Source of the DNA: Chitinophagaceae bacterium
Lineage (GTDB): Bacteria; Bacteroidota; Bacteroidia; Chitinophagales; Chitinophagaceae
DNA length: 64,000 bases
Reading direction: 5' to 3'
Assembly: GCA_947447825.1 (NCBI GenBank)
Contig: CANFLL010000002.1
Location: 37,763-101,762 of the forward strand
The position numbers and the translations under genes were made by a program. Within the stretch, counting starts at the first letter, position 1, and each line of letters begins with the position of its first letter. Positions 50,856-62,756 of this stretch are shown piece by piece. The notes under the pieces are model-generated. The model saw nothing but the letters and a program-made list of their open reading frames with translations. It was not told the origin of the DNA and searched no databases.

Positions 50856-53504
50856 ATGAAAAAAATAATGATTTCTATCCTTGCTGGGATAGTTTGCCTT
50901 GGCACTGCCAATGCTCAAATTGCACCAAGAGAAAGGGTTTTATTTAATGCGGATTGGAAATTTACTAAAAATGATCCTACCGAAATAATTAAAGACGCTA
51001 GTGCCAAGAACTATAAAACAAAACTAGATTATAAAGAAATTAAAGAATGGTTCTGCTCTAATGGTGAACAGTTTACTCGCCCCTCCGATTCTGTGCAAGT
51101 AACCAAACGCCCTGTTGGAAACCCAGGCGGAACAATTTCATATACCGAACCCACTTTTAATGACAAAGATTGGCGCACACTGAGTTTGCCACACGATTGG
51201 GGGGTGGAAGCGGCTTTTGACATTAAACTACCTGGCGAAACAGGTAAACTTCCTTGGGAGGGTGCTGGCTGGTATCGGAAACATTTTTCCGTAGCAGCGG
51301 CAGATAAAGGAAAAGATGTTTTTCTGGATATTGATGGTGCAATGGCATACCCAATGGTTTGGCTGAATGGCAAATATGTTGGTGGCTGGGCTTATGGATA
51401 CAACTCTTTTCGAGTCGATTTAACGCCTTATCTAAAAGCTAGTGGAGATAATGTGTTAGCAATAAGGGTTTATAATCCTGCAAAATCTTCACGCTGGTAT
51501 CCAGGAAGTGGCATCTACCGGAATGTTTGGTTAGTGAAAACAAATCCTGTTCACATTGCACAATGGGGAACTTACCTAACCACACCATCAGTAAATGAAA
51601 AAGAATCGAAGGTTAATTTACAAGTTACTATCGATAATAAATCAACATCAGAAGCGGCAATAAATGTTGCCACTACCATCTATTTATTGGGTAATAATGA
51701 TAAACCCACTGGAAATATTATTGCCAAATTAACTTCTGTTGCAGGAAAAATTGCCAAGGGTGCTTCAATTACTTTAGCTGCTGAAGCCACAATCAACAAC
51801 CCAATCTTATGGTCAACCGAAACGCCTCAACGCTATGTTGCAGTAACATCAGTTTTGCAAAATGGAAAGGTGATAGACACTTACGAAACACCTTTTGGTA
51901 TTCGTTCACTAGAATATAGTGCAGAAAAAGGCTTTTTATTGAATGGTAAACATGTGCCACTAAAAGGCGTTTGCAATCACCATGACCTTGGGGCTTTGGG
52001 TGCTGCTTTTAATGTTCGTGCGGCTGAACGCCAACTAGAGATACTGAAGGAAATGGGCTTTAATTCTTTACGCACCAGTCACAATATGCCTGCTCCAGAA
52101 CTACTAGACCTCTGCGACAAAATGGGAATTTTAGTAATGGACGAGTCTTTTGATTGCTGGCACAGGGGAAAAACACCTAATGATTATTCGGTTTTATTTG
52201 ATGATTGGAGTGCCAGAGACTTGAGGGCCGAGGCAGACAGAGACAGAAACCATCCTTCCATAATTATGTGGAGCATTGGTAATGAAATGCCAGACCTGAA
52301 TACCCCTTTTGGGCCTACGCTTTCTGCTCGATTATCGGGTTACATTAAAGGGGAAGATGCTACTAGGGCTACCGTTTTTGGATCGAATAGTGGTAGGGCG
52401 ATGAATAATGGATTAGAAAAAGGCGTTGACATCTATGGACAAAATTATGCGGTTAAAAACTATGCTAAGTTTAAAACCCTAAATCCTAATCAACCATTTG
52501 TGGGCTCCGAAACTTCTTCTACCGTGAGTTCAAGAGGCGAATATTACTTCCCTGTCACTACTAATATTAATGATAGCAAAGGATTGTTTCAGATAAGTTC
52601 CTTCGATTTGTATTATCCAAGTTGGGCTACCATCCCCGATGTAGAGTTTAAAGCATTAGAACAGAATCCTTACGCCATGGGCGAATATGTGTGGACAGGC
52701 TTCGATTATTTGGGAGAACCAACGCCTTTTAATAGTGATATTACTAACCTGTTGAACTTTTCTAGTCAGGCTGAAAAAGATAAGGCTGAAAAAGAATTGA
52801 AAGAATTGGGTAAGATAGCTTGCCCTTCTCGTAGTTCCTATTTTGGCATTGTGGATCTATGTGGTTTTAAGAAGGATCGGTTCTATTTATATCAATCCGT
52901 TTGGAAACCAGAATTGCCAATGGCGCATATTCTTCCTCATTGGAATTGGTCTGAAAGAGTGGGATTGGTTACGCCTGTGCAAGTTTATACATCTGGTGAT
53001 GAAGCAGAACTTTTTGTTAATGGCGTTTCAATGGGCAAAAAAAAGAAAGGACAATACGAATATCGCCTTCGTTGGGATAGCGTAGTTTACCAGCCAGGCG
53101 AAGTGAACGTTATAGCGTATAAAAATGGAGCAAAATGGGCTGAAGATAACGTGAAAACAACTGGTGAAGCAAGTTCTTTGCTGCTTTTTCCAGATAAAAC
53201 AAGCATTGCAGCAGATGGCTACGATTTATCTTATGTAACAGTTAAAGTGGCAGATAAAGAAGGGATTCAAGTACCAAAAAGTAATAACAAAATTTCATTT
53301 GAAGTAACAGGTGCAGGAGAAATTGCTGCGGTAGATAATGGTGATGCCACCGATTTACACGCCTTTCAATCTAATGAATACAAGGCGTTTAATGGTTTGG
53401 CACTAGTAATAGTTCGTAGTAAAAAGGGCGTTAAAGGAACTATTACTATTAAAGCTTCTGCTGATGGATTAAAAAAAGGAGTGACTACCATAGAAAGTAA
53501 ATAA
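50856..53504 (+). CDS. Beta-galactosidase, glycoside hydrolase family 2
   Basis: SLPHDWGVEAAFD, KGVCNHHDLGALGAAFN, MWSIGNEMPD, GEYVWTGFDYLGEPTP. Confidence 0.95.
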   Translation: MKKIMISILAGIVCLGTANAQIAPRERVLFNADWKFTKNDPTEIIKDASAKNYKTKLDYKEIKEWFCSNGEQFTRPSDSVQVTKRPVGNPGGTISYTEPTFNDKDWRTLSLPHDWGVEAAFDIKLPGETGKLPWEGAGWYRKHFSVAAADKGKDVFLDIDGAMAYPMVWLNGKYVGGWAYGYNSFRVDLTPYLKASGDNVLAIRVYNPAKSSRWYPGSGIYRNVWLVKTNPVHIAQWGTYLTTPSVNEKESKVNLQVTIDNKSTSEAAINVATTIYLLGNNDKPTGNIIAKLTSVAGKIAKGASITLAAEATINNPILWSTETPQRYVAVTSVLQNGKVIDTYETPFGIRSLEYSAEKGFLLNGKHVPLKGVCNHHDLGALGAAFNVRAAERQLEILKEMGFNSLRTSHNMPAPELLDLCDKMGILVMDESFDCWHRGKTPNDYSVLFDDWSARDLRAEADRDRNHPSIIMWSIGNEMPDLNTPFGPTLSARLSGYIKGEDATRATVFGSNSGRAMNNGLEKGVDIYGQNYAVKNYAKFKTLNPNQPFVGSETSSTVSSRGEYYFPVTTNINDSKGLFQISSFDLYYPSWATIPDVEFKALEQNPYAMGEYVWTGFDYLGEPTPFNSDITNLLNFSSQAEKDKAEKELKELGKIACPSRSSYFGIVDLCGFKKDRFYLYQSVWKPELPMAHILPHWNWSERVGLVTPVQVYTSGDEAELFVNGVSMGKKKKGQYEYRLRWDSVVYQPGEVNVIAYKNGAKWAEDNVKTTGEASSLLLFPDKTSIAADGYDLSYVTVKVADKEGIQVPKSNNKISFEVTGAGEIAAVDNGDATDLHAFQSNEYKAFNGLALVIVRSKKGVKGTITIKASADGLKKGVTTIESK

Positions 53505-53577
53505 TTAGCTATTTAAACAAGAGACTTTTGATGAACTCGCATTGATTGCGAACCCTCAAAAAACAAATGAATCTGAT

Positions 53578-53620
53578 TTCAGTAATCAACGATGACTTCA
53601 ACGCATCGTTAATTACTGAA
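53578..53620 (+). terminator. Hairpin downstream of the GH2 gene
   Basis: TTCAGTAATCAACGATG-acttcaacg-CATCGTTAATTACTGAA; no T-tail. Confidence 0.55.
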
Positions 53621-53697
53621 TAGGTAAATTAATTTGACACATCCTTACTTTCTATTATCAAAATAATAATCTTTGTTGAAATTAAAAGTAATTACGG

Positions 53698-54432
53698 ATG
53701 AAGATTATAGCAATGATACCCGCCCGATATGCCGCTACTCGTTTTCCTGCTAAACTAATGCAGATGCTTGGCGATAAAACAGTGATTAGGCATACGCACG
53801 ACAATACTGTTGCTACTGGTCTGTTTGATGATGTTTTTGTGGTGACGGATAGTGATATTATTTACGATGAAATAACTAATAATGGCGGCAAAGCCGTAAT
53901 GAGCAAAGGACAACACGAAAGCGGCAGCGATAGAATTGCAGAAGCGGTGGTGGTAATTGATGTGGATGTGATAGTGAATGTTCAGGGCGACGAACCATTT
54001 GTGAAAAAGGAACCACTAGAGAAACTTATAAACATTTTTGAAGAAGATGCAGACAATACTGTTCAAGTGGCTTCGCTGATGCAGGTATTGACAGATGAAA
54101 AACTAATTGCTGACCCAAATTATGTGAAAGTAGCTGTAGACAGAAACATGAATGCACTCATGTTTAGCCGATCGGTGATACCGTATAATAGAGATGGCAA
54201 AATTACCCCTACTTATTATGAACACATTGGCGTGTATGCCTTCAGAAAGCCAGCTCTGATAAAGTTTACCAACTGGAGCATGACCCCATTAGAGAAAGCT
54301 GAAAAAATAGAATGCCTCCGTTATTTAGAAAATAGTGTACAGATTAAAATGGTGGTTACGGATTATATGGGAATTGAAATAGATACGCCTGAGGATTTGA
54401 AGATGGCAGCCGAGAAACTGACCTCGCTATAA
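53698..54432 (+). CDS. kdsB: 3-deoxy-manno-octulosonate cytidylyltransferase
   Basis: MKIIAMIPARYAATRFPAKLMQMLGDKTVIRHTHDN; NVQGDEPF; GIEIDTPEDL. Confidence 0.96.
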   Translation: MKIIAMIPARYAATRFPAKLMQMLGDKTVIRHTHDNTVATGLFDDVFVVTDSDIIYDEITNNGGKAVMSKGQHESGSDRIAEAVVVIDVDVIVNVQGDEPFVKKEPLEKLINIFEEDADNTVQVASLMQVLTDEKLIADPNYVKVAVDRNMNALMFSRSVIPYNRDGKITPTYYEHIGVYAFRKPALIKFTNWSMTPLEKAEKIECLRYLENSVQIKMVVTDYMGIEIDTPEDLKMAAEKLTSL

Positions 54433-54483
54433 TCATACACTCCATTTTAAAAGAATTACATTTGTGGCATTCATCTGTACAAT

Positions 54484-55386
54484 ATGTCTATTATCATTCA
54501 AGGGTTAACTAAAATTTACGGAACACAAAAAGCGGTAGATAACATTTCGCTGACGATTAACAAAGGTGAAATTGTTGGTTTTTTAGGCCCTAATGGTGCT
54601 GGAAAAAGCACTACAATGAAAATTATTACTGGCTATCTAGCCCCAGATGCAGGCACAGCTTCGGTTTGCGGAATTGATGTAACGAAGAATCCAATTGCTA
54701 CTAAAAAGAAGATAGGTTATCTGCCAGAAGCAAATCCTTTGTATTATGAAATGTATGTCCGCGAATATCTAACCTTCATTGCAGAAGTACATGGCGTGCT
54801 TAACGTTCAGGATGCCGTTGAAAAAGTAATTGTTTTAACAGGATTAACTTTAGAAAGCAGAAAAAAAACAGGACAATTATCAAAAGGATATAAACAACGG
54901 GTAGGATTAGCTGCGGCTTTAATACACAAACCAGAAGTATTGATTCTTGATGAACCCACTAGTGGTCTTGACCCAAACCAGATAATTGAAATTCGTAATG
55001 TAATAAAAGAACAAGGGAAAGACAAAACGGTATTGTTTTCTTCGCACATACTTCAGGAAGTAGAGGCAATATGCGATAGAATAATTATCATCAACAAAGG
55101 AAAAATAGTTGCGGACGATCGGCTTACCAACCTTACTAGCAACAAATTGTCCAACAATTTAGTAATTGAGTTGCAAGAAGCCGTTAACGAAACAATCTTC
55201 GAGGGATTGCCTAGCCCATTGAAAGCATCTGATACAAAATGGATATTTACAACTGATAATCCAGATTTATTGAGAAGAGAATTGATGGAAATAGTGATAA
55301 AACATAACCTCAACATAGTTTCTTTGTTTAATGAGAGCAATATCAACCTAGAAGATGTTTTTAGACATGTAACTCAAAAGAAATAG
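54484..55386 (+). CDS. gldA: Gliding-motility-associated ABC transporter ATP-binding protein GldA-like
   Basis: GFLGPNGAGKSTTMKIITGYLAPDAGTASVCGIDV...IGYLPEANPLYYEMYVREYL. Confidence 0.85.
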   Translation: MSIIIQGLTKIYGTQKAVDNISLTINKGEIVGFLGPNGAGKSTTMKIITGYLAPDAGTASVCGIDVTKNPIATKKKIGYLPEANPLYYEMYVREYLTFIAEVHGVLNVQDAVEKVIVLTGLTLESRKKTGQLSKGYKQRVGLAAALIHKPEVLILDEPTSGLDPNQIIEIRNVIKEQGKDKTVLFSSHILQEVEAICDRIIIINKGKIVADDRLTNLTSNKLSNNLVIELQEAVNETIFEGLPSPLKASDTKWIFTTDNPDLLRRELMEIVIKHNLNIVSLFNESNINLEDVFRHVTQKK

Positions 55387-55438
55387 TTATTACTTTTACG
55401 CCGATTAGAAAATAAATTAATTAATATTTTTTTAATAA

Positions 55439-56746
<1,308 letters not shown>

Positions 56747-56836
56747 TAGATAGTTTATTTTAAATTAGGTTGGTGGTTAATTGTCAAATTGATAATTTTA
56801 CCATCAACCTTTTTTGTTTAATAGATTTGAGACTTT

Positions 56837-57181
56837 ATGTTTATTAAGATACTTTTAAAATTATCAAAAATACTAAGCTTGAAAAGAGTGTTTTCATTCG
56901 CTACAAATAAGTATGCACTAGCAATAGTACTTTTTATAGTATGGATGTGCTTTTTTGACCAAAGAGACCTATTTAATACTATCGATCAGAAGAGAACATT
57001 AAATGATTTATTAGCAAAGAAACATTACTATGAAAAAGAAATAGCTACAGCTCAACAGGAGCTTACTGATTTGCAAAACAACTCTACTGCATTAGAAAGG
57101 TTTGCGAGGGAAAAATATCTTATGAAACGTGATGGAGAAGACATTTTCATCATTGAAGACACAAATCAAATAAAAAAGTAG
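56837..57181 (+). CDS. Septum formation initiator (FtsB/DivIC-like)
   Basis: Single TM followed by coiled coil ...LERFAREKYLMKRDGEDIFII; directly downstream of eno. Confidence 0.85.
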   Translation: MFIKILLKLSKILSLKRVFSFATNKYALAIVLFIVWMCFFDQRDLFNTIDQKRTLNDLLAKKHYYEKEIATAQQELTDLQNNSTALERFAREKYLMKRDGEDIFIIEDTNQIKK

Positions 57182-57271
57182 GGCTTATCCACAATATTGT
57201 TCACGTTTCTACGTTTTAATAGTATCCTACCTTGTGAAGCAAGTTTTGTTTCACATTTTACTGGTTTAACT

Positions 57272-57502
57272 ATGCAAAAATTTACGCAGGAGCAACTTAT
57301 TCTGTACCTGTTTGGGGAATGTTCCCCCTTATTGAAATTGGCTATTGAGAAAGCAATGATGGAAGATTTGGTTTTGAAAAAGGAAATCAAAAGCCTTCAA
57401 CGTACTATCAAGCAAGTTAGCAAACTTAAAAAGCAGTCTCCGAGCGATAGCTCTGTTGATGCTATACTTAATTATGCTGCAAGCACAGCCAAAAGAAAAT
57501 AA
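57272..57502 (+). CDS. Small hypothetical protein
   Basis: MQKFTQEQLILYLFGECSPLLKLAIEKAMMEDLVLKKEIKSLQ; ATG 57272 preferred over upstream TTG/ATG. Confidence 0.6.
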   Translation: MQKFTQEQLILYLFGECSPLLKLAIEKAMMEDLVLKKEIKSLQRTIKQVSKLKKQSPSDSSVDAILNYAASTAKRK

Positions 57503-57515
57503 CAGCCAAAGATTT

Positions 57516-57549
57516 TTACAGGCGGAATAACAAAATTTTCCGCCTGTAA
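57516..57549 (+). terminator. Hairpin terminator
   Basis: TTACAGGCGGAA-taacaaaa-TTTTCCGCCTGTAA. Confidence 0.75.
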
Positions 57550-57725
57550 GTCTTTACCAATTAAAGCTTTTTAATTGGCTTTGATTTTATTTGAGAAATA
57601 ACTCTTGAAATTTCACTTATCTCTTTTTTTGCTGCAACTATATTTATGTTATCAGAGTTGTAAAATAGGCAGAAGGATTATTTCATTACTATGGTATGAA
57701 GTAATATTGAACTAAATTGTTTTAA

Positions 57726-60119
57726 ATGTCTATCAGTAAACGTTTATCAGACCAAAATAAGGGAAGTCTTTACATCTTGATATGTACAATATTCTTTTTG
57801 AACCTTTCTTCAATTGCTCAAGATTCCTCATTAAAGTTTTCCGCCCATCAAAAGGTTGACTCGGTTTTATTGTCTGACACTAATGTTCTTACCAAAAGTG
57901 ATTATCTCTCTCAACTAGAAAAGTTGTTAGGTGCACAAAACAAAGTTCCAGAAGTTATTAATGGGTTTGACAATATTTATGACATTGAAGATGAATTAGG
58001 AGATGATGATTCACTTATTTTTCTGATAAATGCTCGATTATCTAATGCCGACATTCGTACTGTGAATCTTAAAAGTCTTCAAACCTTTAATAGATTGCTA
58101 GATGGGCTTCAAGACAAGGTTAAGGAATATTATCAAAGTGACCTTTTAGATTATGAAACTCGTTTAGATAACCTTAAAAAAAATCTTCTGGCTTACAGGA
58201 AAGATTCTATCATTCAAAAAATATATAAGAATACAGAACTAAGAAAAACATTCACGCCTCAGTTATTGCAAATAAGAGATAAATGGAAAGAGACGGATAG
58301 CTTAGTAGGAGAAGCTGATGCACTCATTAAAACACTGAAAGAAAAGGCTTCGAGCAATTCTTACGAAATAACAGACTTGCTGTCTAAAATAGACGACTTA
58401 ATAGAAAAAACTACGATAAACGCATTTGGAAAAGAACGTAGGTATTTGTGGGAACCTATCAATAAAAACAGACTTGTTAAAGACTATGCAAGCATTGAAC
58501 AGCGATTGTTACTAGAGAAAAAAATAGCTGACTACTATCTTCAGAATACAAAAAGCAATCGAATGCTCTCCTTAGTTATTGCAATTATCTTTTTTAGCTG
58601 GGTTTGTTATAATTATGTCAGTGTAAAAAAGCAAAACAAACTCCATATTCTCCAAAAGTTCGGCTTTAAATACATTGCACCTATTCCTGTATGGGGTTCA
58701 TTGATATTTGTTGCTTCCCTTTCCCCACTTTTTGATTTAGCTGCTCCAACAATATTCACAGAAGCAGCAGGTATTATATCAATTTTAGTACTTTCTTTCT
58801 TCTTAATAAAAAGACTTCCATTGCAAGTATTATTGTTATGGGGAGTATTCGCCTTACTGTTTCTATCACATCCATTTATGCGTTTAATGGGCATGCCCAT
58901 TTATCAAGAACGTAATTATATGTTTATGGTAAACATTGTTTCTGTAATCTTTGGTATAAGTTCCTTATGGATTCTTAAGGAAAAAGTATTTTCTCATAAA
59001 GCTGTATTTGGGGTTGGCGTTTTCTATATAATCCTTAACCTAATTGGCATATTTTGCAACCTTTTTGGCCGTGTAACCCTTACACAAATGGCCTACACAA
59101 CTAGCACCTATTGCTTTGCCCAAGCCATTTCATTAACCATATTGGCTCATTTAGTTTGCGAGGCTGTTTTACTTCAAATTCAAGCTAGTCGTTTAAGAAA
59201 AAAGTATCCCGAAGATTTCGAGTTTACTTCTATTCAAAATGGCGTAATGAAAATAACAACCATTGGAGTAAGCATTCTTTGGTTTATTGTTTTTGCAGAC
59301 AATATCAATTTATTAGATTCCTTAAACGACTGGAAAACCGCTACCCTAAATGAAGTACACTCTGTAGGCAGCTTTACTTATTCTATTGGCGGCATTTTGT
59401 TGTTTATTTTCATTATATGGGTTGCCAACTTTCTACAGAAGTATATCTCCTATTTTTTTGGCGATCTTGGAGAAGACATGATTGTGGCTAATAAAGAAGG
59501 ACGTTCTCGCTTATTAATGACTAGGTTAATCGTATTAATTGGTGGTTTCCTGTTGGCTGTGGCAGCATCTGGCTTGCCGATAGATAAAATTACCATCATT
59601 TTAGGCGCATTAAGCGTTGGTATTGGTTTAGGGCTACAGAATATTGTAAACAACTTTGTTTCGGGTATTATTCTAATTTTTGATAGAACACTACACATTG
59701 GTGATGTGGTTCAGATAAGTGATCAAAAAGGAAGGGTTAAGGAAATAGGTATCAGAACAAGCAAATTAGTAACCGATGATGGGGCTGAAATAATTATTCC
59801 TAATGGTGATGTTGTTTCTCGAAACATCATTAACTGGACGCTTACCAATAGCAATGTTCGGCTTAGCCTTACATTCAACATTGAAAAACCATTTAACCTA
59901 GAGGAAGTTGAAGCGATTTGTAAAAAAGAATTAGTCAGAAATATAAATGTATTGCCTAAAAAAGAAATAGAGGTATTAATTACCTCTATTTCGCCTAATT
60001 CAGAAACATTGAAAGTATATTTTTGGTGTCAAAGCATCACAGCCACAGAATCAACTTATAGTTCAGTGTATCCTTCCATTTACAAAGCTCTTCAAGCGCG
60101 TGGAATGAAGCTAGTTTAG
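57726..60119 (+). CDS. Mechanosensitive ion channel, MscS/MscK-like
   Basis: LGALSVGIGLGLQNIVNNFVSGIILIFDRTLHIGDVVQISDQKGRVKEIGIRTSKLVTDDGAEIIIPNGDVVSRNIINWT. Confidence 0.94.
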   Translation: MSISKRLSDQNKGSLYILICTIFFLNLSSIAQDSSLKFSAHQKVDSVLLSDTNVLTKSDYLSQLEKLLGAQNKVPEVINGFDNIYDIEDELGDDDSLIFLINARLSNADIRTVNLKSLQTFNRLLDGLQDKVKEYYQSDLLDYETRLDNLKKNLLAYRKDSIIQKIYKNTELRKTFTPQLLQIRDKWKETDSLVGEADALIKTLKEKASSNSYEITDLLSKIDDLIEKTTINAFGKERRYLWEPINKNRLVKDYASIEQRLLLEKKIADYYLQNTKSNRMLSLVIAIIFFSWVCYNYVSVKKQNKLHILQKFGFKYIAPIPVWGSLIFVASLSPLFDLAAPTIFTEAAGIISILVLSFFLIKRLPLQVLLLWGVFALLFLSHPFMRLMGMPIYQERNYMFMVNIVSVIFGISSLWILKEKVFSHKAVFGVGVFYIILNLIGIFCNLFGRVTLTQMAYTTSTYCFAQAISLTILAHLVCEAVLLQIQASRLRKKYPEDFEFTSIQNGVMKITTIGVSILWFIVFADNINLLDSLNDWKTATLNEVHSVGSFTYSIGGILLFIFIIWVANFLQKYISYFFGDLGEDMIVANKEGRSRLLMTRLIVLIGGFLLAVAASGLPIDKITIILGALSVGIGLGLQNIVNNFVSGIILIFDRTLHIGDVVQISDQKGRVKEIGIRTSKLVTDDGAEIIIPNGDVVSRNIINWTLTNSNVRLSLTFNIEKPFNLEEVEAICKKELVRNINVLPKKEIEVLITSISPNSETLKVYFWCQSITATESTYSSVYPSIYKALQARGMKLV

Positions 60120-60135
60120 CACTATCCTCCAATAT

Positions 60136-61329
60136 TTATCTACTCAAATTCATACTTCTTTCCTTATATAAGGTTCTAAAATATGGGTCTCTCAAGTCTT
60201 TAATGAAACGTATTGCTTCCCCAGTACTTTTCATTTCAGGACCTAATTCTTTATTAACTCCTGGAAATTTATCAAAACTGAAAACAGGTTCTTTAATAGC
60301 ATAACCTTCTAATTTATTCACCATTTCAAAATCAGTAAGTTTTGCTTCTCCTAACATGATTTTTGTAGCAATGTTTAAATATGGTATTCCATAAGCTTTA
60401 GCAATAAAAGGGGTAGTTCTAGAAGCCCTTGGATTCGCTTCTATCACAAACACTTTATCATTCTTTATTGCAAATTGAATATTAATTAGACCCTTAATGT
60501 TTAAAGCTCTGGCTATCTTTTCGCTATAGAACTCCATTGTAGTTATTACCAATGGAGTAAGGTTAAAGGCAGGAAGAACGGCATTGCTGTCCCCACTATG
60601 AATTCCGGCAGGCTCAATATGTTCCATAACACCCATTACATGGAAGTTTTCGCCATCAAATATGCCATCTATTTCAGCTTCTTGGCAACGATCCAAGAAA
60701 TGATCAATCAAAATTTTGTTATCAGGAATATGTTTCAATAAGCTGATTACCGCTTTTTCAACCTCTTCATCATTAATCACGATCCGCATTCTTTGTCCGC
60801 CCAAAACATAACTAGGACGCACCAAAACAGGATAGCCTACCTTATTTGCTACTTCAATAGCTTCATCAGCAGTGTATGCAGTGCCATATTCTGGATAAGG
60901 AATATCTAGCTCTTTCAACAAATCACTAAACCTACCTCTATCTTCGGCTATATCCATACTATCAAAGCTGGTACCGATTATTTTTATCCCCCTTTCATGC
61001 AAACGTTTAGCAAGCTTTAGTGCAGTTTGTCCGCCTAGCTGAACAATTACTCCGTAAGGTTTTTCAAGCTCAATAATTTCCCAAATGTGTTCCCAAAAAA
61101 CAGGCTCAAAATAAAGTTTATCGGCCATGTCAAAATCAGTTGACACTGTTTCTGGGTTACAATTAACCATAATTGCTTCATACCCGCATTCTTTTATCGC
61201 TAAAAGACCATGTACGCAGCAGTAATCGAACTCAATTCCCTGACCAATTCTGTTTGGCCCACTACCTAAAACGATTACTTTTTTATTTGACGAAGAGTGT
61301 GATTCGTTAGACTTTATCGTGTTGCTCAT
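60136..61329 (-). CDS. carB: Carbamoyl-phosphate synthase large subunit, C-terminal half only (second ATP-grasp module)
   Basis: KKVIVLGSGPNRIGQGIEFDYCCVHGLLAIKECGYEAIMVNCNPETVSTDFD...FVIEANPRASRTTPFIAKA; 397 aa with its own start codon and no N-terminal half next to it. Confidence 0.92.
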   Translation of the reverse strand: MSNTIKSNESHSSSNKKVIVLGSGPNRIGQGIEFDYCCVHGLLAIKECGYEAIMVNCNPETVSTDFDMADKLYFEPVFWEHIWEIIELEKPYGVIVQLGGQTALKLAKRLHERGIKIIGTSFDSMDIAEDRGRFSDLLKELDIPYPEYGTAYTADEAIEVANKVGYPVLVRPSYVLGGQRMRIVINDEEVEKAVISLLKHIPDNKILIDHFLDRCQEAEIDGIFDGENFHVMGVMEHIEPAGIHSGDSNAVLPAFNLTPLVITTMEFYSEKIARALNIKGLINIQFAIKNDKVFVIEANPRASRTTPFIAKAYGIPYLNIATKIMLGEAKLTDFEMVNKLEGYAIKEPVFSFDKFPGVNKELGPEMKSTGEAIRFIKDLRDPYFRTLYKERSMNLSR

Positions 61330-61652
61330 TATTTAAAAATTGTGCAAATGTAATGGGTGGAAACTTTATGCCAATGAATAAATGGCTCAACCGGAAAAAA
61401 TAGGTTACTAAATAAGGCTTTTGCATCAGTCAGAATACTGGAATTAGGGGTAGTTATTTGGGAAGAATTACCAATAAAATCGCTAACCCTTAGTGTCTGC
61501 ATTATGTGTTTTTTTAAGAATCTAATCAAAATAAATTTAGCAACATAAAGTTCCATGCACTTTCTTTTCAACTTTTTACTTTCAACTTCTTTGGGTAAAG
61601 CTCCTGCTATTAGATACCGAAGTTCCATACTGAAATCAGTCGCCCACCATGA

Positions 61653-62174
61653 CTATTTTAACATACGTTTCATCATAATATCAGTTTGTTCTTCATTTCC
61701 CAATTGAAAAATATGTTTATCAAAAGGCTCAAATCCATTTTTAGTATAAAAGTTAATTGCCCTAAAGTTCATTTCCCAAACACCCAACCAAACATAAAAG
61801 GCATTAGCTTGTAGGGCAACCTGCAAAGCTTTATCACAAAGTAATTGCCCCACTTTTTGCCCATGAAACTCTTTCAGCACATAAATGCGTTCTATTTCCA
61901 TGGTGCTTTCATCTTTAATTTCTGTTTGCGCTTCCCCAACGTTCAGTTTCAAATATCCCACAACCTTATTTTCTAGCATGGCAAAATAAAATGTTGAATG
62001 TATATTCTCAAGTTCCATTGATAGTTTGCTAATGGAGAGTTCATTCTCCAAATAGGCATTCATATTTTCTACAGTATTTAAAGCTGAAAATGTCTCAATA
62101 AATGTAAGTATGCTAATAGCCTGCAATTCATTAATATCGATCTGGGATATGCGTTTTATCTCTATTTTGTGCAT
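61653..62174 (-). CDS. GNAT-family N-acetyltransferase
   Basis: MEIERIYVLKEFHGQKVGQLLCDKALQVALQANAFYVWLGVWEMNFRAINFYTKNGFEP. Confidence 0.92.
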   Translation of the reverse strand: MHKIEIKRISQIDINELQAISILTFIETFSALNTVENMNAYLENELSISKLSMELENIHSTFYFAMLENKVVGYLKLNVGEAQTEIKDESTMEIERIYVLKEFHGQKVGQLLCDKALQVALQANAFYVWLGVWEMNFRAINFYTKNGFEPFDKHIFQLGNEEQTDIMMKRMLK

Positions 62175-62756
62175 GGTTAGTTTTATAAATACCTAAAAAA
62201 GGTGACAATAAGAAACGTCTAAAATGAGGATTACCCTACCCATTACAATTTAGTAGAACTTCGGTTATTATTTTTAATGATTACTCATGTTTTGTTAATA
62301 AGCAAGTTGTTCATTATCAAGCCAAACATTAAAACTCAGCTGAATCTGGTAATAATTAATTCACTGCAAACTTTGCCGTTATTAACAAATTTTGTCAAAT
62401 GTAATAGCTTCTTTAAAGAGAAACAATTCTATTAATGTTAAGCCAATTAATGAGGGACAGTTGGCATCAATTAAACAATGAGTATTGAGAATATTTCAGC
62501 ACAATAATATCTCAACTCTATTCTCCAAAAAGCACAATTGCCTAGTTACTTCCATCTACAAGCTCATTCCTTAACAACTAATGTTTAAAAACAGACTAAT
62601 TTGCAACCAAAGCTGCCTACTAAACCAAGAGTAACACAGACGACAACGCCATAATAAAAGAGGATTGGAAGGGCTACCATTGGTTTCGTTCAACAGGTTT
62701 TTCATTGTATGCCGTCAGGGGCGCAACGAAAAGCTAGTTGTTAGCGGCAGTGTTAA

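Noticed and set aside
61329-61628. 99-aa ORF as the missing part of carB
   Set aside because: No similarity to the CarB N-terminal half; the region looks like decayed intergenic repeat.
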